Of a DNA stretch of 64,000 nt, positions 1-9,015 are shown piece after piece; the stretch's first letter is position 1; each line of letters starts with the position of its first letter. Source of the stretch: CAKSFT01 sp045544615 (GTDB lineage: Bacteria; Bacillota; Clostridia; UBA1381); contig JAZPZI010000031.1 of NCBI GenBank assembly GCA_045544615.1, positions 1 to 64,000 of the forward strand. The letters run 5' to 3'. The notes beneath the pieces were generated by a model. The model saw only the letters and a program-made list of their open reading frames with translations, was not told where the DNA came from and ran no database searches. Position numbers and translations under genes: made by a program.

Positions 1-52
1 TAGCAAGAAAATTTGAAATTTTCTTGCGTTCCGGAGTTTTTTAACATCCCCT
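1..52 (-). repeat. stop-codon-associated repeat A, copy 1
   Basis: A hairpin (AAGAAAATTT paired with AAATTTTCTT, about 5-26) is followed by GCGTTCCGGAG and TTTTTTAACATCCC. It lies directly behind the stop codon of noc, which is on the minus strand. Copies with the same order of elements occur at 27304-27353 (behind gyrB) and 46496-46546 (behind a stalk-protein gene). The window edge cuts off anything further left. In gene sense it reads GGGATGTTAAAAAACTC and then the hairpin, so it may act as a 3'-end or terminator element. Confidence 0.7.
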
Positions 53-58
53 TCTCTT

Positions 59-880
59 TTAACTTTGACTTTCCTTACTACGCTTCTTCACCTTTATAAC
101 ATACTCCGTTCCCCAGTCAAATGCCTTTTCGTGCATATCTGCCTGAACTCCGTTTTCCCGCATAATATCAATCGCCTGCTTTATGGTATTGGTAAACATC
201 CGCATATCGGCATAGGCAGATATCTTCAGTTTCCGCTTCGGCTCGGAGCTTTTCTTGAGCATATCCTTTATCATATCCTCCGCTTGCCTGACATTTAATC
301 CGCCGTCATATATCGCCTTTGCCGCCGTCTGTTGTTCTGCGACGGTAGACAGGTGCAAAAGTGCTCTTGCGTGCCGCTCGGTTAAGGAATAATCGACAAT
401 CAGTCTTTGTACCTCGGGCGAAAACCGCAAAAGTCTTAGCTTATTGGCAACCGTTGACTGGCTTTTACCGAGCCTTTTTGCAAGCTCCTCCTGGGTTATG
501 CCCTGGTCACGGATCAGCTTCTGATACCCTTCTGCAATCTCAAAAAAGGACAGGTCCTCACGCTGGAGATTCTCCAAAAGTGCAATCAGTGCCGATTTCT
601 GCGGAGTCGCCTCGACCACTATTGCCGGGATTTTAAAAAGTCCTGCCATCCTTGACGCTCGCCATCTTCGCTCGCCTGCTACCAGTTCATAGTAGCTTGT
701 CCCGAGCCGTCTTACCGAAATCGGTTGCAAAACTCCGTTTTCCCTTATCGAGTCGGCGAGCTCCTCAAGTCCCGTCGAGTCGAAATTCCGTCTCGGCTGG
801 TTCGGGTTCGGCCGAATAGCGTCGAGCGGAATGTTTATGACCTTTATCTTTTCCTTGTCCCTTTTAAAAATATCAAGCAT
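59..880 (-). CDS. noc: nucleoid occlusion protein Noc (ParB/Spo0J family)
   Basis: ParB-type CTP-dependent DNA-binding clamp of 273 residues. The ParB N-terminal domain covers about 12-110 with the CTP-binding motif GERRWRA at 69-75, followed by a helix-turn-helix at about 127-150 (ITQEELAKRLGKSQSTVANK). The C-terminus (ADMRMFTNTIKQAIDIMREN, then a short beta segment) resembles Noc more than Spo0J, and rsmG lies directly upstream on the same strand as in many Firmicutes. The short N-terminus MLDIFKRD may be a membrane-targeting helix as known for Noc; that is inference. parA/spo0J are not in the window, so ParB proper remains a less likely alternative. Confidence 0.8.
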   Translation of the reverse strand: MLDIFKRDKEKIKVINIPLDAIRPNPNQPRRNFDSTGLEELADSIRENGVLQPISVRRLGTSYYELVAGERRWRASRMAGLFKIPAIVVEATPQKSALIALLENLQREDLSFFEIAEGYQKLIRDQGITQEELAKRLGKSQSTVANKLRLLRFSPEVQRLIVDYSLTERHARALLHLSTVAEQQTAAKAIYDGGLNVRQAEDMIKDMLKKSSEPKRKLKISAYADMRMFTNTIKQAIDIMRENGVQADMHEKAFDWGTEYVIKVKKRSKESQS

Positions 881-906
881 CGGTATTTTACCCCTTTTTG
901 GTTAGT

Positions 907-938
907 CAATAGCCGACAGCTTTCGCTGTCGGCTATTG
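907..938. other. perfect 14-bp hairpin in the rsmG-noc gap
   Basis: CAATAGCCGACAGC at 907-920 pairs perfectly with 925-938 around a TTTC loop. Neither side carries a T-tract, so it is not a standard intrinsic terminator. It lies about 27 bases upstream of the noc start in the 232-base rsmG-noc gap and would be in the noc leader RNA. A processing site or attenuator are possible roles; nothing in the sequence decides between them. Confidence 0.6.
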
Positions 939-1112
939 CTCGGTGTGGTGGAAGGTGCAAAACAGACTTGTTCTTTATAGGAAAAATTGTATATCAGGTT
1001 ATAATTGGGAGCTTATATCAATATACTTTTTCCTCATCTGCTTTACAAGTTCATTATACCATAATATTTTTAAATTGGAAGAAAAACACTTCGACCAAAA
1101 ATCGCTCTTTTC

Positions 1113-1847
1113 TTACTTTTTTGCGGATTTCTTCAAATTATAACAGGTCTCGATAGGTGTTTTTGACGGAATGCCTGCTTTTCTCGGATATTGCATCGGA
1201 GTATGTCGCACTTTTTTTATAATAATTATCTTATGTTTTAAGTCTGTGCCCGGAATATCCACCTCGAAAACCTCAGAAACCTCACCGCCGAGGATTGTAA
1301 TTGCACGCTTTGCATCCTTCAGCTCGTCCTCTGCCATAGGTCCCTTTAGTGCAAGAAAATATCCGCCAACCTTCAAAAACGGAAGGCAAAGCTCGGATAA
1401 AACCGTCATATTCGCAACCGCTCTTGCAACAACGGTGTCGAATTTCTCACGGTAGCGTCTTCCGCCATCCTCGGCTCGGGAATGCAGAAACTCCACACCC
1501 TCTGCACCGATTTTTCCAGCACATTCCTTTAAAAAGTTTATTCGCTTATTCAATGAATCGAGAAGTGTCAGCTCAATCTCGGGCTTTGCAACCTTCAAAA
1601 CAAGTCCGGGGAATCCCGCACCCGTTCCGACATCTATCACCTTGCCCTTTACCTTGCCTGTTAAAATCGGTGTTAAGCTGTCTAAAAAATGCTTTGTCGC
1701 AATCCCGAACTCATCGCATATTGCGGTAAGGTTTATCTTTTCGTTCCACTCAACTAAAAGCTTTGAGTAGGTGATTAACTCCTCAATCTGCGAGTCCGAG
1801 AGCTCAACTCCGAGTTTTTCCGAGCCATCTTTTAAAATATCATACAT
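1113..1847 (-). CDS. rsmG: 16S rRNA (guanine-N7)-methyltransferase RsmG
   Basis: SAM-dependent methyltransferase of the GidB family, which methylates N7 of G527 (E. coli numbering) in 16S rRNA. The 244-residue protein has the family length, the SAM-binding motif IDVGTGAGFPG at about 71-81, and the acidic/strand motif LTLLDSLNKR soon after. It sits in its usual place beside noc. mnmA lies 15 bases upstream on the same strand, so the two are probably co-transcribed. mnmG, its frequent partner, is absent from this window. The last 25 residues (from about GIPSKTPIETCYN) extend past the usual end and look poorly conserved. Confidence 0.93.
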   Translation of the reverse strand: MYDILKDGSEKLGVELSDSQIEELITYSKLLVEWNEKINLTAICDEFGIATKHFLDSLTPILTGKVKGKVIDVGTGAGFPGLVLKVAKPEIELTLLDSLNKRINFLKECAGKIGAEGVEFLHSRAEDGGRRYREKFDTVVARAVANMTVLSELCLPFLKVGGYFLALKGPMAEDELKDAKRAITILGGEVSEVFEVDIPGTDLKHKIIIIKKVRHTPMQYPRKAGIPSKTPIETCYNLKKSAKK

Positions 1848-1862
1848 TACCTTTTCCCTCTT

Positions 1863-2903
1863 TTATAAAACAGTTGCACCGCCCAGTACCTCATCACCGT
1901 CATAGAAAACCACGGCCTGTCCGGGCGTTACCGCACGTTGCGGTTCATCGAATTTTGCATATACCTTATCACCCTCGACACGGATTTCCGCCATAGCAGG
2001 CTTTGCCTGATATCGTACCTTGAGGGCACATCTTTTGGGGAGTTCTCCGCCCGATATCACATTCAAATCCCCACCGACAAGCTCTGATGAGAATTCCATT
2101 CCCTTTTCGCCGAGCATTACGGTATTGTTCCCGGGGTTTATATTCATAACAAACATAGGTCTGCCGTAAGCACCAAGCCCCTTTCTCTGACCGATTGTGT
2201 AGTTCATCACACCCTTGTGGCGGCCAATCACATTCCCGTCAGAGTCGAGCATATCACCCTCTTTCGGGATAAGTCCTGCATACTCCCTCAAAAATGCCTT
2301 ATAGTCATCGTTCGGGACAAAGCAAATCTCCATACTCTCAGGTGCTTCTCTGGTCGGGAGCTTCAACTCCGCTGCCATATGCCGCACCTCTTCCTTTGTG
2401 TATGATGATAACGGCATAAGCGTTTTTGCGAGAATCTCCTGTGTGAAGTTATATAAAACATAGCTCTGATCCTTGCCCGATGCCGCACTCTCCAACAGAT
2501 GATACCCGTCAGAACGCTTTTCTATCCTTGCATAATGTCCAGTTGCAATATAGTCAAAGCCGAGCTCCATCGCACGCTCAAACATCAGGCCGAACTTGAG
2601 CTTTTTATTGCAGACAATGCACGGGTTCGGGGTTCTGCCTTTTGAATACTCCTCGATGAAGTTTTTAACAACAGTATCACGAAACTCTGCCGAAAAATCA
2701 AGCACAATGTGCTCTATACCAAGATGGTCACATACCTCTTTTGCACGCCCGATTTCCTTATCAATTTCCCGAAATCCTTCAGCTTCGGGATATTTCCAGA
2801 GTCGCATTGTAGCACCGACTACCTCGTAGCCCTGATTTTTCAATAGTGCTGCGGCAACCGAGCTGTCCACTCCGCCGCTCATACCAATCATAACTTTTTT
2901 CAT
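1863..2903 (-). CDS. mnmA: tRNA-specific 2-thiouridylase MnmA
   Basis: ATP-dependent thiolase forming 2-thiouridine at the wobble position U34 of tRNA(Glu/Gln/Lys). The PP-loop GMSGGVDSS is at 7-15. The two catalytic cysteines expected for MnmA are visible as Cys98 (in NPCIVCNKK) and Cys194 (in MEICFVPNDD), and GRHKGVMNYTIGQRKGLG marks the central domain. At 346 residues it is close to full length. It lies between mntP (17 bases upstream) and rsmG in one minus-strand run. No IscS-like sulfur donor is adjacent. Confidence 0.95.
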   Translation of the reverse strand: MKKVMIGMSGGVDSSVAAALLKNQGYEVVGATMRLWKYPEAEGFREIDKEIGRAKEVCDHLGIEHIVLDFSAEFRDTVVKNFIEEYSKGRTPNPCIVCNKKLKFGLMFERAMELGFDYIATGHYARIEKRSDGYHLLESAASGKDQSYVLYNFTQEILAKTLMPLSSYTKEEVRHMAAELKLPTREAPESMEICFVPNDDYKAFLREYAGLIPKEGDMLDSDGNVIGRHKGVMNYTIGQRKGLGAYGRPMFVMNINPGNNTVMLGEKGMEFSSELVGGDLNVISGGELPKRCALKVRYQAKPAMAEIRVEGDKVYAKFDEPQRAVTPGQAVVFYDGDEVLGGATVL

Positions 2904-2920
2904 CTATCGTTTCCTCTATT

Positions 2921-3517
2921 TTAAAAAAACAAATGCTCAATCAAAATCTTCAAGCCTATTCCAATAAGTACAATTCCGCCGATAATCTCTGCCTTGTTGC
3001 CGAAAAGGTTTCCGCACCTTGCGCCAAGATAAACGCCTGCTGCCGAGAGCACAAATGCAACAATACCGATTATCCCTGCCGACATAATAAGCGATAGCGA
3101 CATAAGTCCGGCACCTGTGAATACCTGCATTCCGACAGTCGCAAAGGTGATTCCGACCGCCAGTGCATCAATACTTGTCGCAATCGCAAGCATAGTAAGT
3201 AACTTGTTGTCGAGCGGATTTTTTATATCCTCCTGCTCGTCACTATCCGATATCGCCTCATAAATCATTTTGCCGCCAATAAAACCAAGCAAAACAAAGG
3301 CTATCCAATGGTCACAGACAGTTATGAAGCTTGCAAAAAAGCTTGCTAAAAAGTACCCGATGCAGGGCATTATAAACTGAAATCCGCCAAAGAAAAGTCC
3401 AATCTTTGCCGATGCTGTCGGTGTTGCACGCTTCAGAATCATTCCGCTTGTTACCGAAACCGACAGTGCATCCATAGCAAGTGCCAGTGCCAAAACAAAT
3501 ACAGATATAATATCCAA
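2921..3517 (-). CDS. mntP: manganese efflux pump MntP family protein
   Basis: Six-helix integral membrane protein of 198 residues, the typical size of MntP (formerly DUF204/YebN), which exports Mn2+. The conserved acidic positions are in helix motifs LALAMDALSVSV near the N-terminus and ATSIDALAVGITF in the second half, reflecting the duplicated three-helix fold. It sits 13 bases behind gpsA on the minus strand and appears part of that operon. There is no manganese riboswitch in front of it, unlike the antiporter gene at 19255. Function is assigned by family; substrate has not been shown here. Confidence 0.88.
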   Translation of the reverse strand: MDIISVFVLALALAMDALSVSVTSGMILKRATPTASAKIGLFFGGFQFIMPCIGYFLASFFASFITVCDHWIAFVLLGFIGGKMIYEAISDSDEQEDIKNPLDNKLLTMLAIATSIDALAVGITFATVGMQVFTGAGLMSLSLIMSAGIIGIVAFVLSAAGVYLGARCGNLFGNKAEIIGGIVLIGIGLKILIEHLFF

Positions 3518-3529
3518 ATTCCTACTCCT

Positions 3530-4522
3530 TTATTTCTTTTCCCATTTCCTGTCACGGCTCATCAGGTCGGAAACCGCATCCCTCGGATTTTTGTCCTCAA
3601 AAAGAACCCGGTTTGCCTCCTCAACAATCGGCATCTCGATGCCGAATTTTCGGGAAAGCTCCAAAGCCGTACTTGCAGTATTTACGCCCTCGACAACCAT
3701 TCCTATCTCGTCAAGTGTCTCGGAGAGCTTCTTTCCCTTTCCTATCATTATCCCCGCACGGCGGTTTCGGCTGTGCATAGAGGTGCAGGTCACAATCAGG
3801 TCCCCGACACCCGAGAGTCCTAAAAAGGTCTCGGCATCAGCACCCATTGCAACTCCAAGTCTTTTTATCTCGGCAAGACCTCTTGTTAAGAGTGCCGCCT
3901 TTGTATTATCGCCAAAGCCGAGTCCGTCCGAGATTCCGGCACAAAGTGCAATAATATTTTTAAGTGCACCGCCAAGCTCAACTCCTACAACATCGACTTC
4001 GGTGTATAGCCTGAAATCCTCGCTCATAAAAAGCTTTTGTATCAAAAGCGCCGCCGATGCCTCACGAGATGCCACAACATTTGTTGTCGGCAAGCCTCTG
4101 CCAACCTCCTCAGCGTGCGACGGCCCGCTCATAACCACAATCTTCGCATTCGGTATCTCCTCGGAAAAGACTTCCGAGAGCCTCTTTAAGCTATCCCGTT
4201 CGAGTCCCTTTGCAAGATTCACCAGAATTGTTCCGTCCGCCATAGCAGAACTCATCTTTTTTGCATATTCTCTTGCAAGCGGGCTCGGGAGTGCATAGAC
4301 AACAATCTCTGCCGAGCTTACCGCATATTCAAGGTCGCAAGTGAGTTCGATACTCTCGGGAATTTCCACACCCGGCAGATACTTCCTGTTTTCGGAATAT
4401 TTCGGAATATCGGAAAAATTCTCCTCTTCCCGATTCCACAATACCACACTTCTCCCTGTTTTAGCCAGATGCACCGCCATTGCAGTACCCCAGCTTCCTG
4501 CGCCAATTACAGTAATTCTCAT
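3530..4522 (-). CDS. gpsA: NAD(P)H-dependent glycerol-3-phosphate dehydrogenase GpsA
   Basis: Reduces dihydroxyacetone phosphate to sn-glycerol-3-phosphate for phospholipid synthesis. The N-terminal dinucleotide motif GAGSWGTAMA is at 7-16, the substrate-site segment MSGPSHAEEV is at 131-140, and the catalytic lysine is Lys188 in GGALKNIIAL. Length 330 is typical. The start overlaps the last 4 bases of plsY (ATGA), so translation is coupled; GpsA supplies the glycerol-3-phosphate that PlsY acylates, so order and function agree. Confidence 0.96.
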   Translation of the reverse strand: MRITVIGAGSWGTAMAVHLAKTGRSVVLWNREEENFSDIPKYSENRKYLPGVEIPESIELTCDLEYAVSSAEIVVYALPSPLAREYAKKMSSAMADGTILVNLAKGLERDSLKRLSEVFSEEIPNAKIVVMSGPSHAEEVGRGLPTTNVVASREASAALLIQKLFMSEDFRLYTEVDVVGVELGGALKNIIALCAGISDGLGFGDNTKAALLTRGLAEIKRLGVAMGADAETFLGLSGVGDLIVTCTSMHSRNRRAGIMIGKGKKLSETLDEIGMVVEGVNTASTALELSRKFGIEMPIVEEANRVLFEDKNPRDAVSDLMSRDRKWEKK

Positions 4523-5178
4523 TTATCTTTCTCCTTTTTCGAAAAGAGCTTGCTCTCTGTTCCGTTTAGTAGTCTTTTGATGTTTGCATGATGCTTTGCA
4601 ATCAGAAGAATTGCCATAAGACCCGCAGTTACAAGCCACACAACATTAAAGCTCCGCTCACCGAACATATACCCAAGGATAAATATAATATAAACTATCG
4701 CCGCCATTACCGAGCCGAGCGAAACATATCTTGAAATTATCATAATCAAGAGTGCGATAACAAGCACCATAACACCAATCAGCCAGTTGAGCATAAGTAT
4801 TACGCCAAGGCTTGTTGCAACGCCCTTACCGCCACGGAACTTAAAGAAAATCGGGAAATCGTGCCCGATTACCGCAAAAAGACCTGCGATGTATTTCAGG
4901 TTGCCCAAAAAAGCATTATCGGGTGCAACCTTTGCAAGCAGTGCCTCAAACGCAAACGCCAGAAGGATTGCCACAACACCCTTTAGTGCATCAATCAGGA
5001 GCGTAATTGCACCTGCACCCTTGCCGTGAACACGGAGCATATTTGTTGCGCCTGCATTACCCGAGCCCTCGGTGCGGATATCCTTGCCGCTTATCATTTT
5101 TGATATTATAACAGCACTCGATATACTTCCTATTAAGTATGCAACAATAGCCGTTGCAATAACTACAACCTCTCCCAT
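4519..5178 (-). CDS. plsY: glycerol-3-phosphate acyltransferase PlsY
   Basis: Integral membrane acyltransferase using acyl-phosphate to acylate glycerol-3-phosphate, the first step of phosphatidic acid synthesis. The 219-residue protein shows the family motifs GSISSAVIISK (about 17-27), the GSGNAGATNMLR loop, and HDFPIFFKFRGGKGVATSLG in the middle. It is followed by gpsA with a 4-base overlap and preceded by der 20 bases upstream. Confidence 0.95.
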   Translation of the reverse strand: MGEVVVIATAIVAYLIGSISSAVIISKMISGKDIRTEGSGNAGATNMLRVHGKGAGAITLLIDALKGVVAILLAFAFEALLAKVAPDNAFLGNLKYIAGLFAVIGHDFPIFFKFRGGKGVATSLGVILMLNWLIGVMVLVIALLIMIISRYVSLGSVMAAIVYIIFILGYMFGERSFNVVWLVTAGLMAILLIAKHHANIKRLLNGTESKLFSKKEKDK

Positions 5179-5198
5179 ATTCTTACCTCCTGAAATTC

Positions 5199-6518
5199 TT
5201 AGTCTTTTGTTTTCTCACGGATTATAAAGTGAAGTGGTGTTCCGTCGAAACCGAATGCTTCACGGAACTGGTTTTCTATATATCTTAAATACGAATAATG
5301 GAAAAGTTCCTTATCGTTTACGAATAGCACAAAGGTTGGCGGTGCAACCGAGGCCTGAGTCCCATAATAAATCTTGAGCCTTTTCCCCTTATCTGACGGT
5401 GGCTGTTGCTTTGCCATTGCCTCATTTAAGATATCATTCAGCATTCCTGTTGTAATTCTTCTCTTATGCTGGATATTTACTTCCTTGATTTCCTCCAAAA
5501 GCTTATCTACTCTCTGACCTGTCTTTGCCGAGATGAAGAGAATCGGTGCATATGACATATATGCAAAATGCTCTTTTACCTTTAGCTTGAAGGCATTCAT
5601 CGTCTTTCCGTCTTTATCCACGCTGTCCCACTTGTTTATGGCAATTATGCACGCCTTGCCCTGCTCGTGTGCATAACCTGCAATCTTGGTATCCTGCTCG
5701 GTCAAGCCCTCTGCACCGTCTACCATAATGACACAGACATCGCTTCTGTCGACTGCGGCAAGCGACCTTACAACACTGTATCGCTCAACCGTTTCATCGA
5801 TTTTGCCACGTTTTCTCATACCTGCAGTATCAATAAAGAGGAACTTATCGCCGTTTTTCTCAAAGTGTGAGTCGATTGCATCTCGGGTTGTACCTGCGAT
5901 ATTTGAAACTATCACTCTCTCCTCGCCGAGGATTTTATTGATAAGTGATGACTTTCCCGCATTCGGTCTGCCGATTACCGCAACCTTGATTTCCTCCTCG
6001 TCCTCCGATGTGTCAGCATCTTCGGGGAATTCACTGCAGACTCTGTCCAGAAGGTCACCGACTCCGAGTCCGTGAGTTGATGAAATCGCAACAGGGTCGC
6101 CGAGTCCGAGATTGTAAAACTCATAAAACTCAAACGGCGGATCACCGATGTTATCTACCTTGTTTACTGCCAAAACTATCTTTTTTCTTGCCTTTAAGAG
6201 CATTGATGCAACATCCTGGTCGTTTGCGGTGAGTCCGTCACGGACATTTACCATAAGTACCACAACATCTGCCATCTCGATTGCAAGCTCTGCCTGACGG
6301 CGCATCTGTACCAGAATCTCGTCCTTTCCTGCCGGCTCGATACCGCCTGTATCAACAAGGGTAAAGTTTTTATCAAGCCAGCTTGCATCTGCATAGATTC
6401 TGTCACGGGTAACACCGGGTGTATCCTCTACTATACTTATTCTCTGGCCCGATATTTTATTAAACAAAGTTGACTTACCGACATTCGGTCTGCCCACTAT
6501 CGCCACCAACGGTTTCAT
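5199..6518 (-). CDS. der: ribosome biogenesis GTPase Der (EngA)
   Basis: Tandem-GTPase factor for 50S subunit assembly, 439 residues. The first G-domain starts with GRPNVGKST (9-17) and has DTGG and NKVD; the second starts with GRPNAGKSS (183-191) and has DTAG and NKWD. The C-terminal KH-like domain (IYYGTQASVAPPTFVLFVND) completes the family architecture. It is 19 bases downstream of the DUF512 gene and upstream of plsY, an arrangement also found in other Clostridia. Confidence 0.97.
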   Translation of the reverse strand: MKPLVAIVGRPNVGKSTLFNKISGQRISIVEDTPGVTRDRIYADASWLDKNFTLVDTGGIEPAGKDEILVQMRRQAELAIEMADVVVLMVNVRDGLTANDQDVASMLLKARKKIVLAVNKVDNIGDPPFEFYEFYNLGLGDPVAISSTHGLGVGDLLDRVCSEFPEDADTSEDEEEIKVAVIGRPNAGKSSLINKILGEERVIVSNIAGTTRDAIDSHFEKNGDKFLFIDTAGMRKRGKIDETVERYSVVRSLAAVDRSDVCVIMVDGAEGLTEQDTKIAGYAHEQGKACIIAINKWDSVDKDGKTMNAFKLKVKEHFAYMSYAPILFISAKTGQRVDKLLEEIKEVNIQHKRRITTGMLNDILNEAMAKQQPPSDKGKRLKIYYGTQASVAPPTFVLFVNDKELFHYSYLRYIENQFREAFGFDGTPLHFIIREKTKD

Positions 6519-6537
6519 AATATATCAAATCCCTTCT

Positions 6538-7857
6538 TTAAAATTCAAGTTCCTCACCGAGTACCTTTTCTAAAAAATCATACCCGTCATTCGAGCTTGT
6601 CAATATTCTCACACCAAGTTCCTCTTCGAGTCCTGAAAGAGTCACATCGTCAAGGAAAATATCCTCGCCGTCACGAAGCATTACCTCGGGGATAATCGCC
6701 TCTGATGTCGCAATTTTCCCCTTTAACTGTTTTATGATGTCGCCGCCCGTAACAAGCCCTGCAACATTCACTCCGCCGCCGAAAAACTCGTTTTTAACGG
6801 CAAAAACATCAATCCTTACTCCACTAACCCTGTTTTCAATCCGCTCGGCAAGGTCCTTTATGAAGCCATACGCAAGCTCTCCCGTAATCAGGGTTATCTC
6901 TCTTTTCCTCGGCTTTTTCTCTACCATATCAAGAGCCGCCGAAAACTCTTCTTCCATACCCGAAATCAAGCCTACGCCGTTTTCGAGTTGAGGAAATCCC
7001 TCGTATTCTTCGGGTTTCGGAAGCGGCATCTTCGCCTTTAAGTAAAACTCATCCGAGAGATAAACAAGCCTTGTCCCAAACTCGGATAAAAACTTTTTCT
7101 GCCAGACCTTTACCTGGTCTATTACATCCTTCGCACCAAATGCATCAAACTCCTGCAGTTTACATAATCCATCACGGTGTGCGGTAAGACCTACAGGCAC
7201 AATCGCAAGACTCTCGATTGACGGATAAAGTGCTCCGATATCCGAGATTGTCCGCTCAAGCTCGGCGCCGTCATTTATTCCCGGGCAAAGCACCACCTGA
7301 CAGTTCATAACGATTCCGTTTTCGGAAAACTTTTTCATTATATCGTAAATCCTGCCTGCAAACCGGTTAGAGAGCATCATCTCTCTTAGTTCCGGGTTTG
7401 TGGTATGCACCGAGATATTTATCGGCGACACCCGCATCGAAATCAGTCGGTCTATCTCCTCATCGCTAAGGTTTGTAAGAGTCACATAGTTTCCCTGCAA
7501 AAAGGAAAGGCGTGTGTCGTCGTCTTTGAAGTAGACAGTCTCTCTCATCCCTTTCGGGAGCTGATCGATAAAGCAGAAAATACACTTATTTGTACAGCTT
7601 TTTGCGGTATCTAAAAGTCCTTCCTCAAACTCGAGCCCGATATCCTCATAATCGTTTTCGATTATGATTTCCTCGATGCTCCCGTCTGCCTTCTCGATTC
7701 TCACCGTCACCTCGTACTCCGACATAAGATAGCGGTATTCCAGAACATCCCGCACCTCACAGCCGTTTAGAGATATGAGAAAATCGCCCGGTCTGATTCC
7801 TGCTTCTTCTGCAAGGGATGCGGGCTCAACATATGTGATTTTATTCTTTCTGGACAT
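6538..7857 (-). CDS. DUF512 / PDZ-containing iron-sulfur radical SAM-like protein
   Basis: A 439-residue protein when started at MSRKNKITYV (7857), chosen because AGGAAGGTG precedes that ATG; an upstream in-frame start would add 12 residues. An N-terminal PDZ-like domain (about 1-65) is followed by the cluster motif CTNKCIFC (88-95), a radical SAM-like barrel and the C-terminal DUF512 domain. The biochemical role of this conserved clostridial and cyanobacterial family is not established. It is the first gene of the minus-strand run leading into der-plsY-gpsA and lies divergent from the eutS-like gene. Confidence 0.85.
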   Translation of the reverse strand: MSRKNKITYVEPASLAEEAGIRPGDFLISLNGCEVRDVLEYRYLMSEYEVTVRIEKADGSIEEIIIENDYEDIGLEFEEGLLDTAKSCTNKCIFCFIDQLPKGMRETVYFKDDDTRLSFLQGNYVTLTNLSDEEIDRLISMRVSPINISVHTTNPELREMMLSNRFAGRIYDIMKKFSENGIVMNCQVVLCPGINDGAELERTISDIGALYPSIESLAIVPVGLTAHRDGLCKLQEFDAFGAKDVIDQVKVWQKKFLSEFGTRLVYLSDEFYLKAKMPLPKPEEYEGFPQLENGVGLISGMEEEFSAALDMVEKKPRKREITLITGELAYGFIKDLAERIENRVSGVRIDVFAVKNEFFGGGVNVAGLVTGGDIIKQLKGKIATSEAIIPEVMLRDGEDIFLDDVTLSGLEEELGVRILTSSNDGYDFLEKVLGEELEF

Positions 7858-8021
7858 TTTCTCACACCTTCCTGAAAGTACATTATTATCCAATTATATA
7901 TTTTCCCACACTTTGGCAAAATAATCAAGCCTTTTTCGAAATTTTCGTGCAATTCGTACCTATAAAAATGTATGTTCACAAAAAATTTATTTTTTTAGTC
8001 AAAATACTTTTCTCTCCGCCC

Positions 8022-8050
8022 TTGATTTTATAAAAAAATAGTGCTATAAT
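8022..8050 (+). promoter_or_regulatory. sigma-A promoter of the eutS-eutP-like pair
   Basis: TTGATT at 8022-8027 and a perfect TATAAT at 8045-8050 are separated by 17 bases. The start codon at 8096 has the ribosome site AAAGGAGG. The pair therefore has its own constitutive-looking promoter. Confidence 0.75.
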
Positions 8051-8095
8051 GTATATTAGATAACTATTCAATTTTAAAAAGGAGGCGAGCCTCAA

Positions 8096-8479
8096 ATGGA
8101 TATTACAGACATTTTGAAGTCGGGCGGCGAGAACAAACTCCGTATCATTCAGGAGCTTGTACCGGGTAAGCAGGTTACCCTTGCGCACATTATCGCAAGC
8201 CCCGATGCTATTGTATACAAAAAACTCGGCTTGAACCCTGATATAGACTATAACAAGGCTGCAATCGGCATACTTACGGTAAGTCCTGCAGAAACTGCGG
8301 TAATCGCTGCCGATGTTTGCTTAAAGCACGCCAACATCGACCTCGGCTTTGTAGACCGTTTCAGCGGTACTGTTATCGTAACAGGTCTTGTTGCGGATGC
8401 CGAAACTGCCATAAAAGCTGCAGTTGACTATATCGGCAACACCTTGGGATTCAGCGTTTGTGAGGTTACACGCACATAA
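8096..8479 (+). CDS. eutS: EutS/PduU-type bacterial microcompartment shell protein
   Basis: Hexameric BMC-domain shell protein with the circularly permuted fold of EutS/PduU. The 127-residue sequence has the leader IIQELVPGKQVTLAHIIASP that precedes the permuted BMC domain in EutS, then AAIGILTVSPAETAVIAADV and DRFSGTVIVTGLVADAETAI. The stop overlaps the next ATG (TAATG), so it is translationally coupled to the EutP-like GTPase. No ethanolamine or propanediol enzymes and no other shell genes occur in the 64 kb window, so it is an orphan pair here. The symbol follows the family and does not imply ethanolamine use. Confidence 0.88.
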   Translation: MDITDILKSGGENKLRIIQELVPGKQVTLAHIIASPDAIVYKKLGLNPDIDYNKAAIGILTVSPAETAVIAADVCLKHANIDLGFVDRFSGTVIVTGLVADAETAIKAAVDYIGNTLGFSVCEVTRT

Positions 8480-8937
8480 TGAAAAAGATTATCTTAATCG
8501 GGCGAAGCGAGGCAGGAAAAACCACGCTTATCCAGGCCCTGAAGGGCGAAAAAATCTCATACAACAAAACCCAGTATGTCAATCACTTTGATGTGATTAT
8601 CGACACACCCGGTGAATATATCGAAAGTAAGGTTTTCGGCGGTGCTCTTGCAATGTATGCCTTCGAGGCACGGGTTATAGGACTTGTGCTGAGTGCAACC
8701 GAGCCGTATTCGCTTTATAGCCCATGTATTACCGAGCTTGCAAACCGTGATGTAATCGGGATTGTAACAAAGACCGATCACGAAAACGCCAATCCACGTC
8801 AGGCTGAAGAATGGCTTCGCCTTGCAGGGTGCAAAAATGTATTCCACGTAAGCTCATACACCGGCGATGGCGTATGGCAGATACTCGATTATTTAAGAGA
8901 GCCGGGAGATGTTCTTCCCTGGGAGGAAACAAAATAA
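8479..8937 (+). CDS. eutP: EutP/PduV-type small GTPase
   Basis: A 152-residue P-loop GTPase of the EutP/PduV family, which accompanies microcompartment operons and for which acetate-kinase-like and compartment-positioning roles have been proposed. The Walker A motif is GRSEAGKTT (8-16), G3 is DTPGEY, G4 is TKTD, and the C-terminus ends in a conserved-looking LREPGDVLPWEE. It overlaps the EutS-like gene and has no other BMC neighbours. The IreB gene follows after 78 bases with its own ribosome site. Confidence 0.87.
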   Translation: MKKIILIGRSEAGKTTLIQALKGEKISYNKTQYVNHFDVIIDTPGEYIESKVFGGALAMYAFEARVIGLVLSATEPYSLYSPCITELANRDVIGIVTKTDHENANPRQAEEWLRLAGCKNVFHVSSYTGDGVWQILDYLREPGDVLPWEETK

Positions 8938-9015
8938 AGCTAACATTTTTAAGAGTTGGATGGCGGCTTTGAATTTTAAATTCTTATATAATACCCAAAA
9001 AGGAGGTATACAGTT

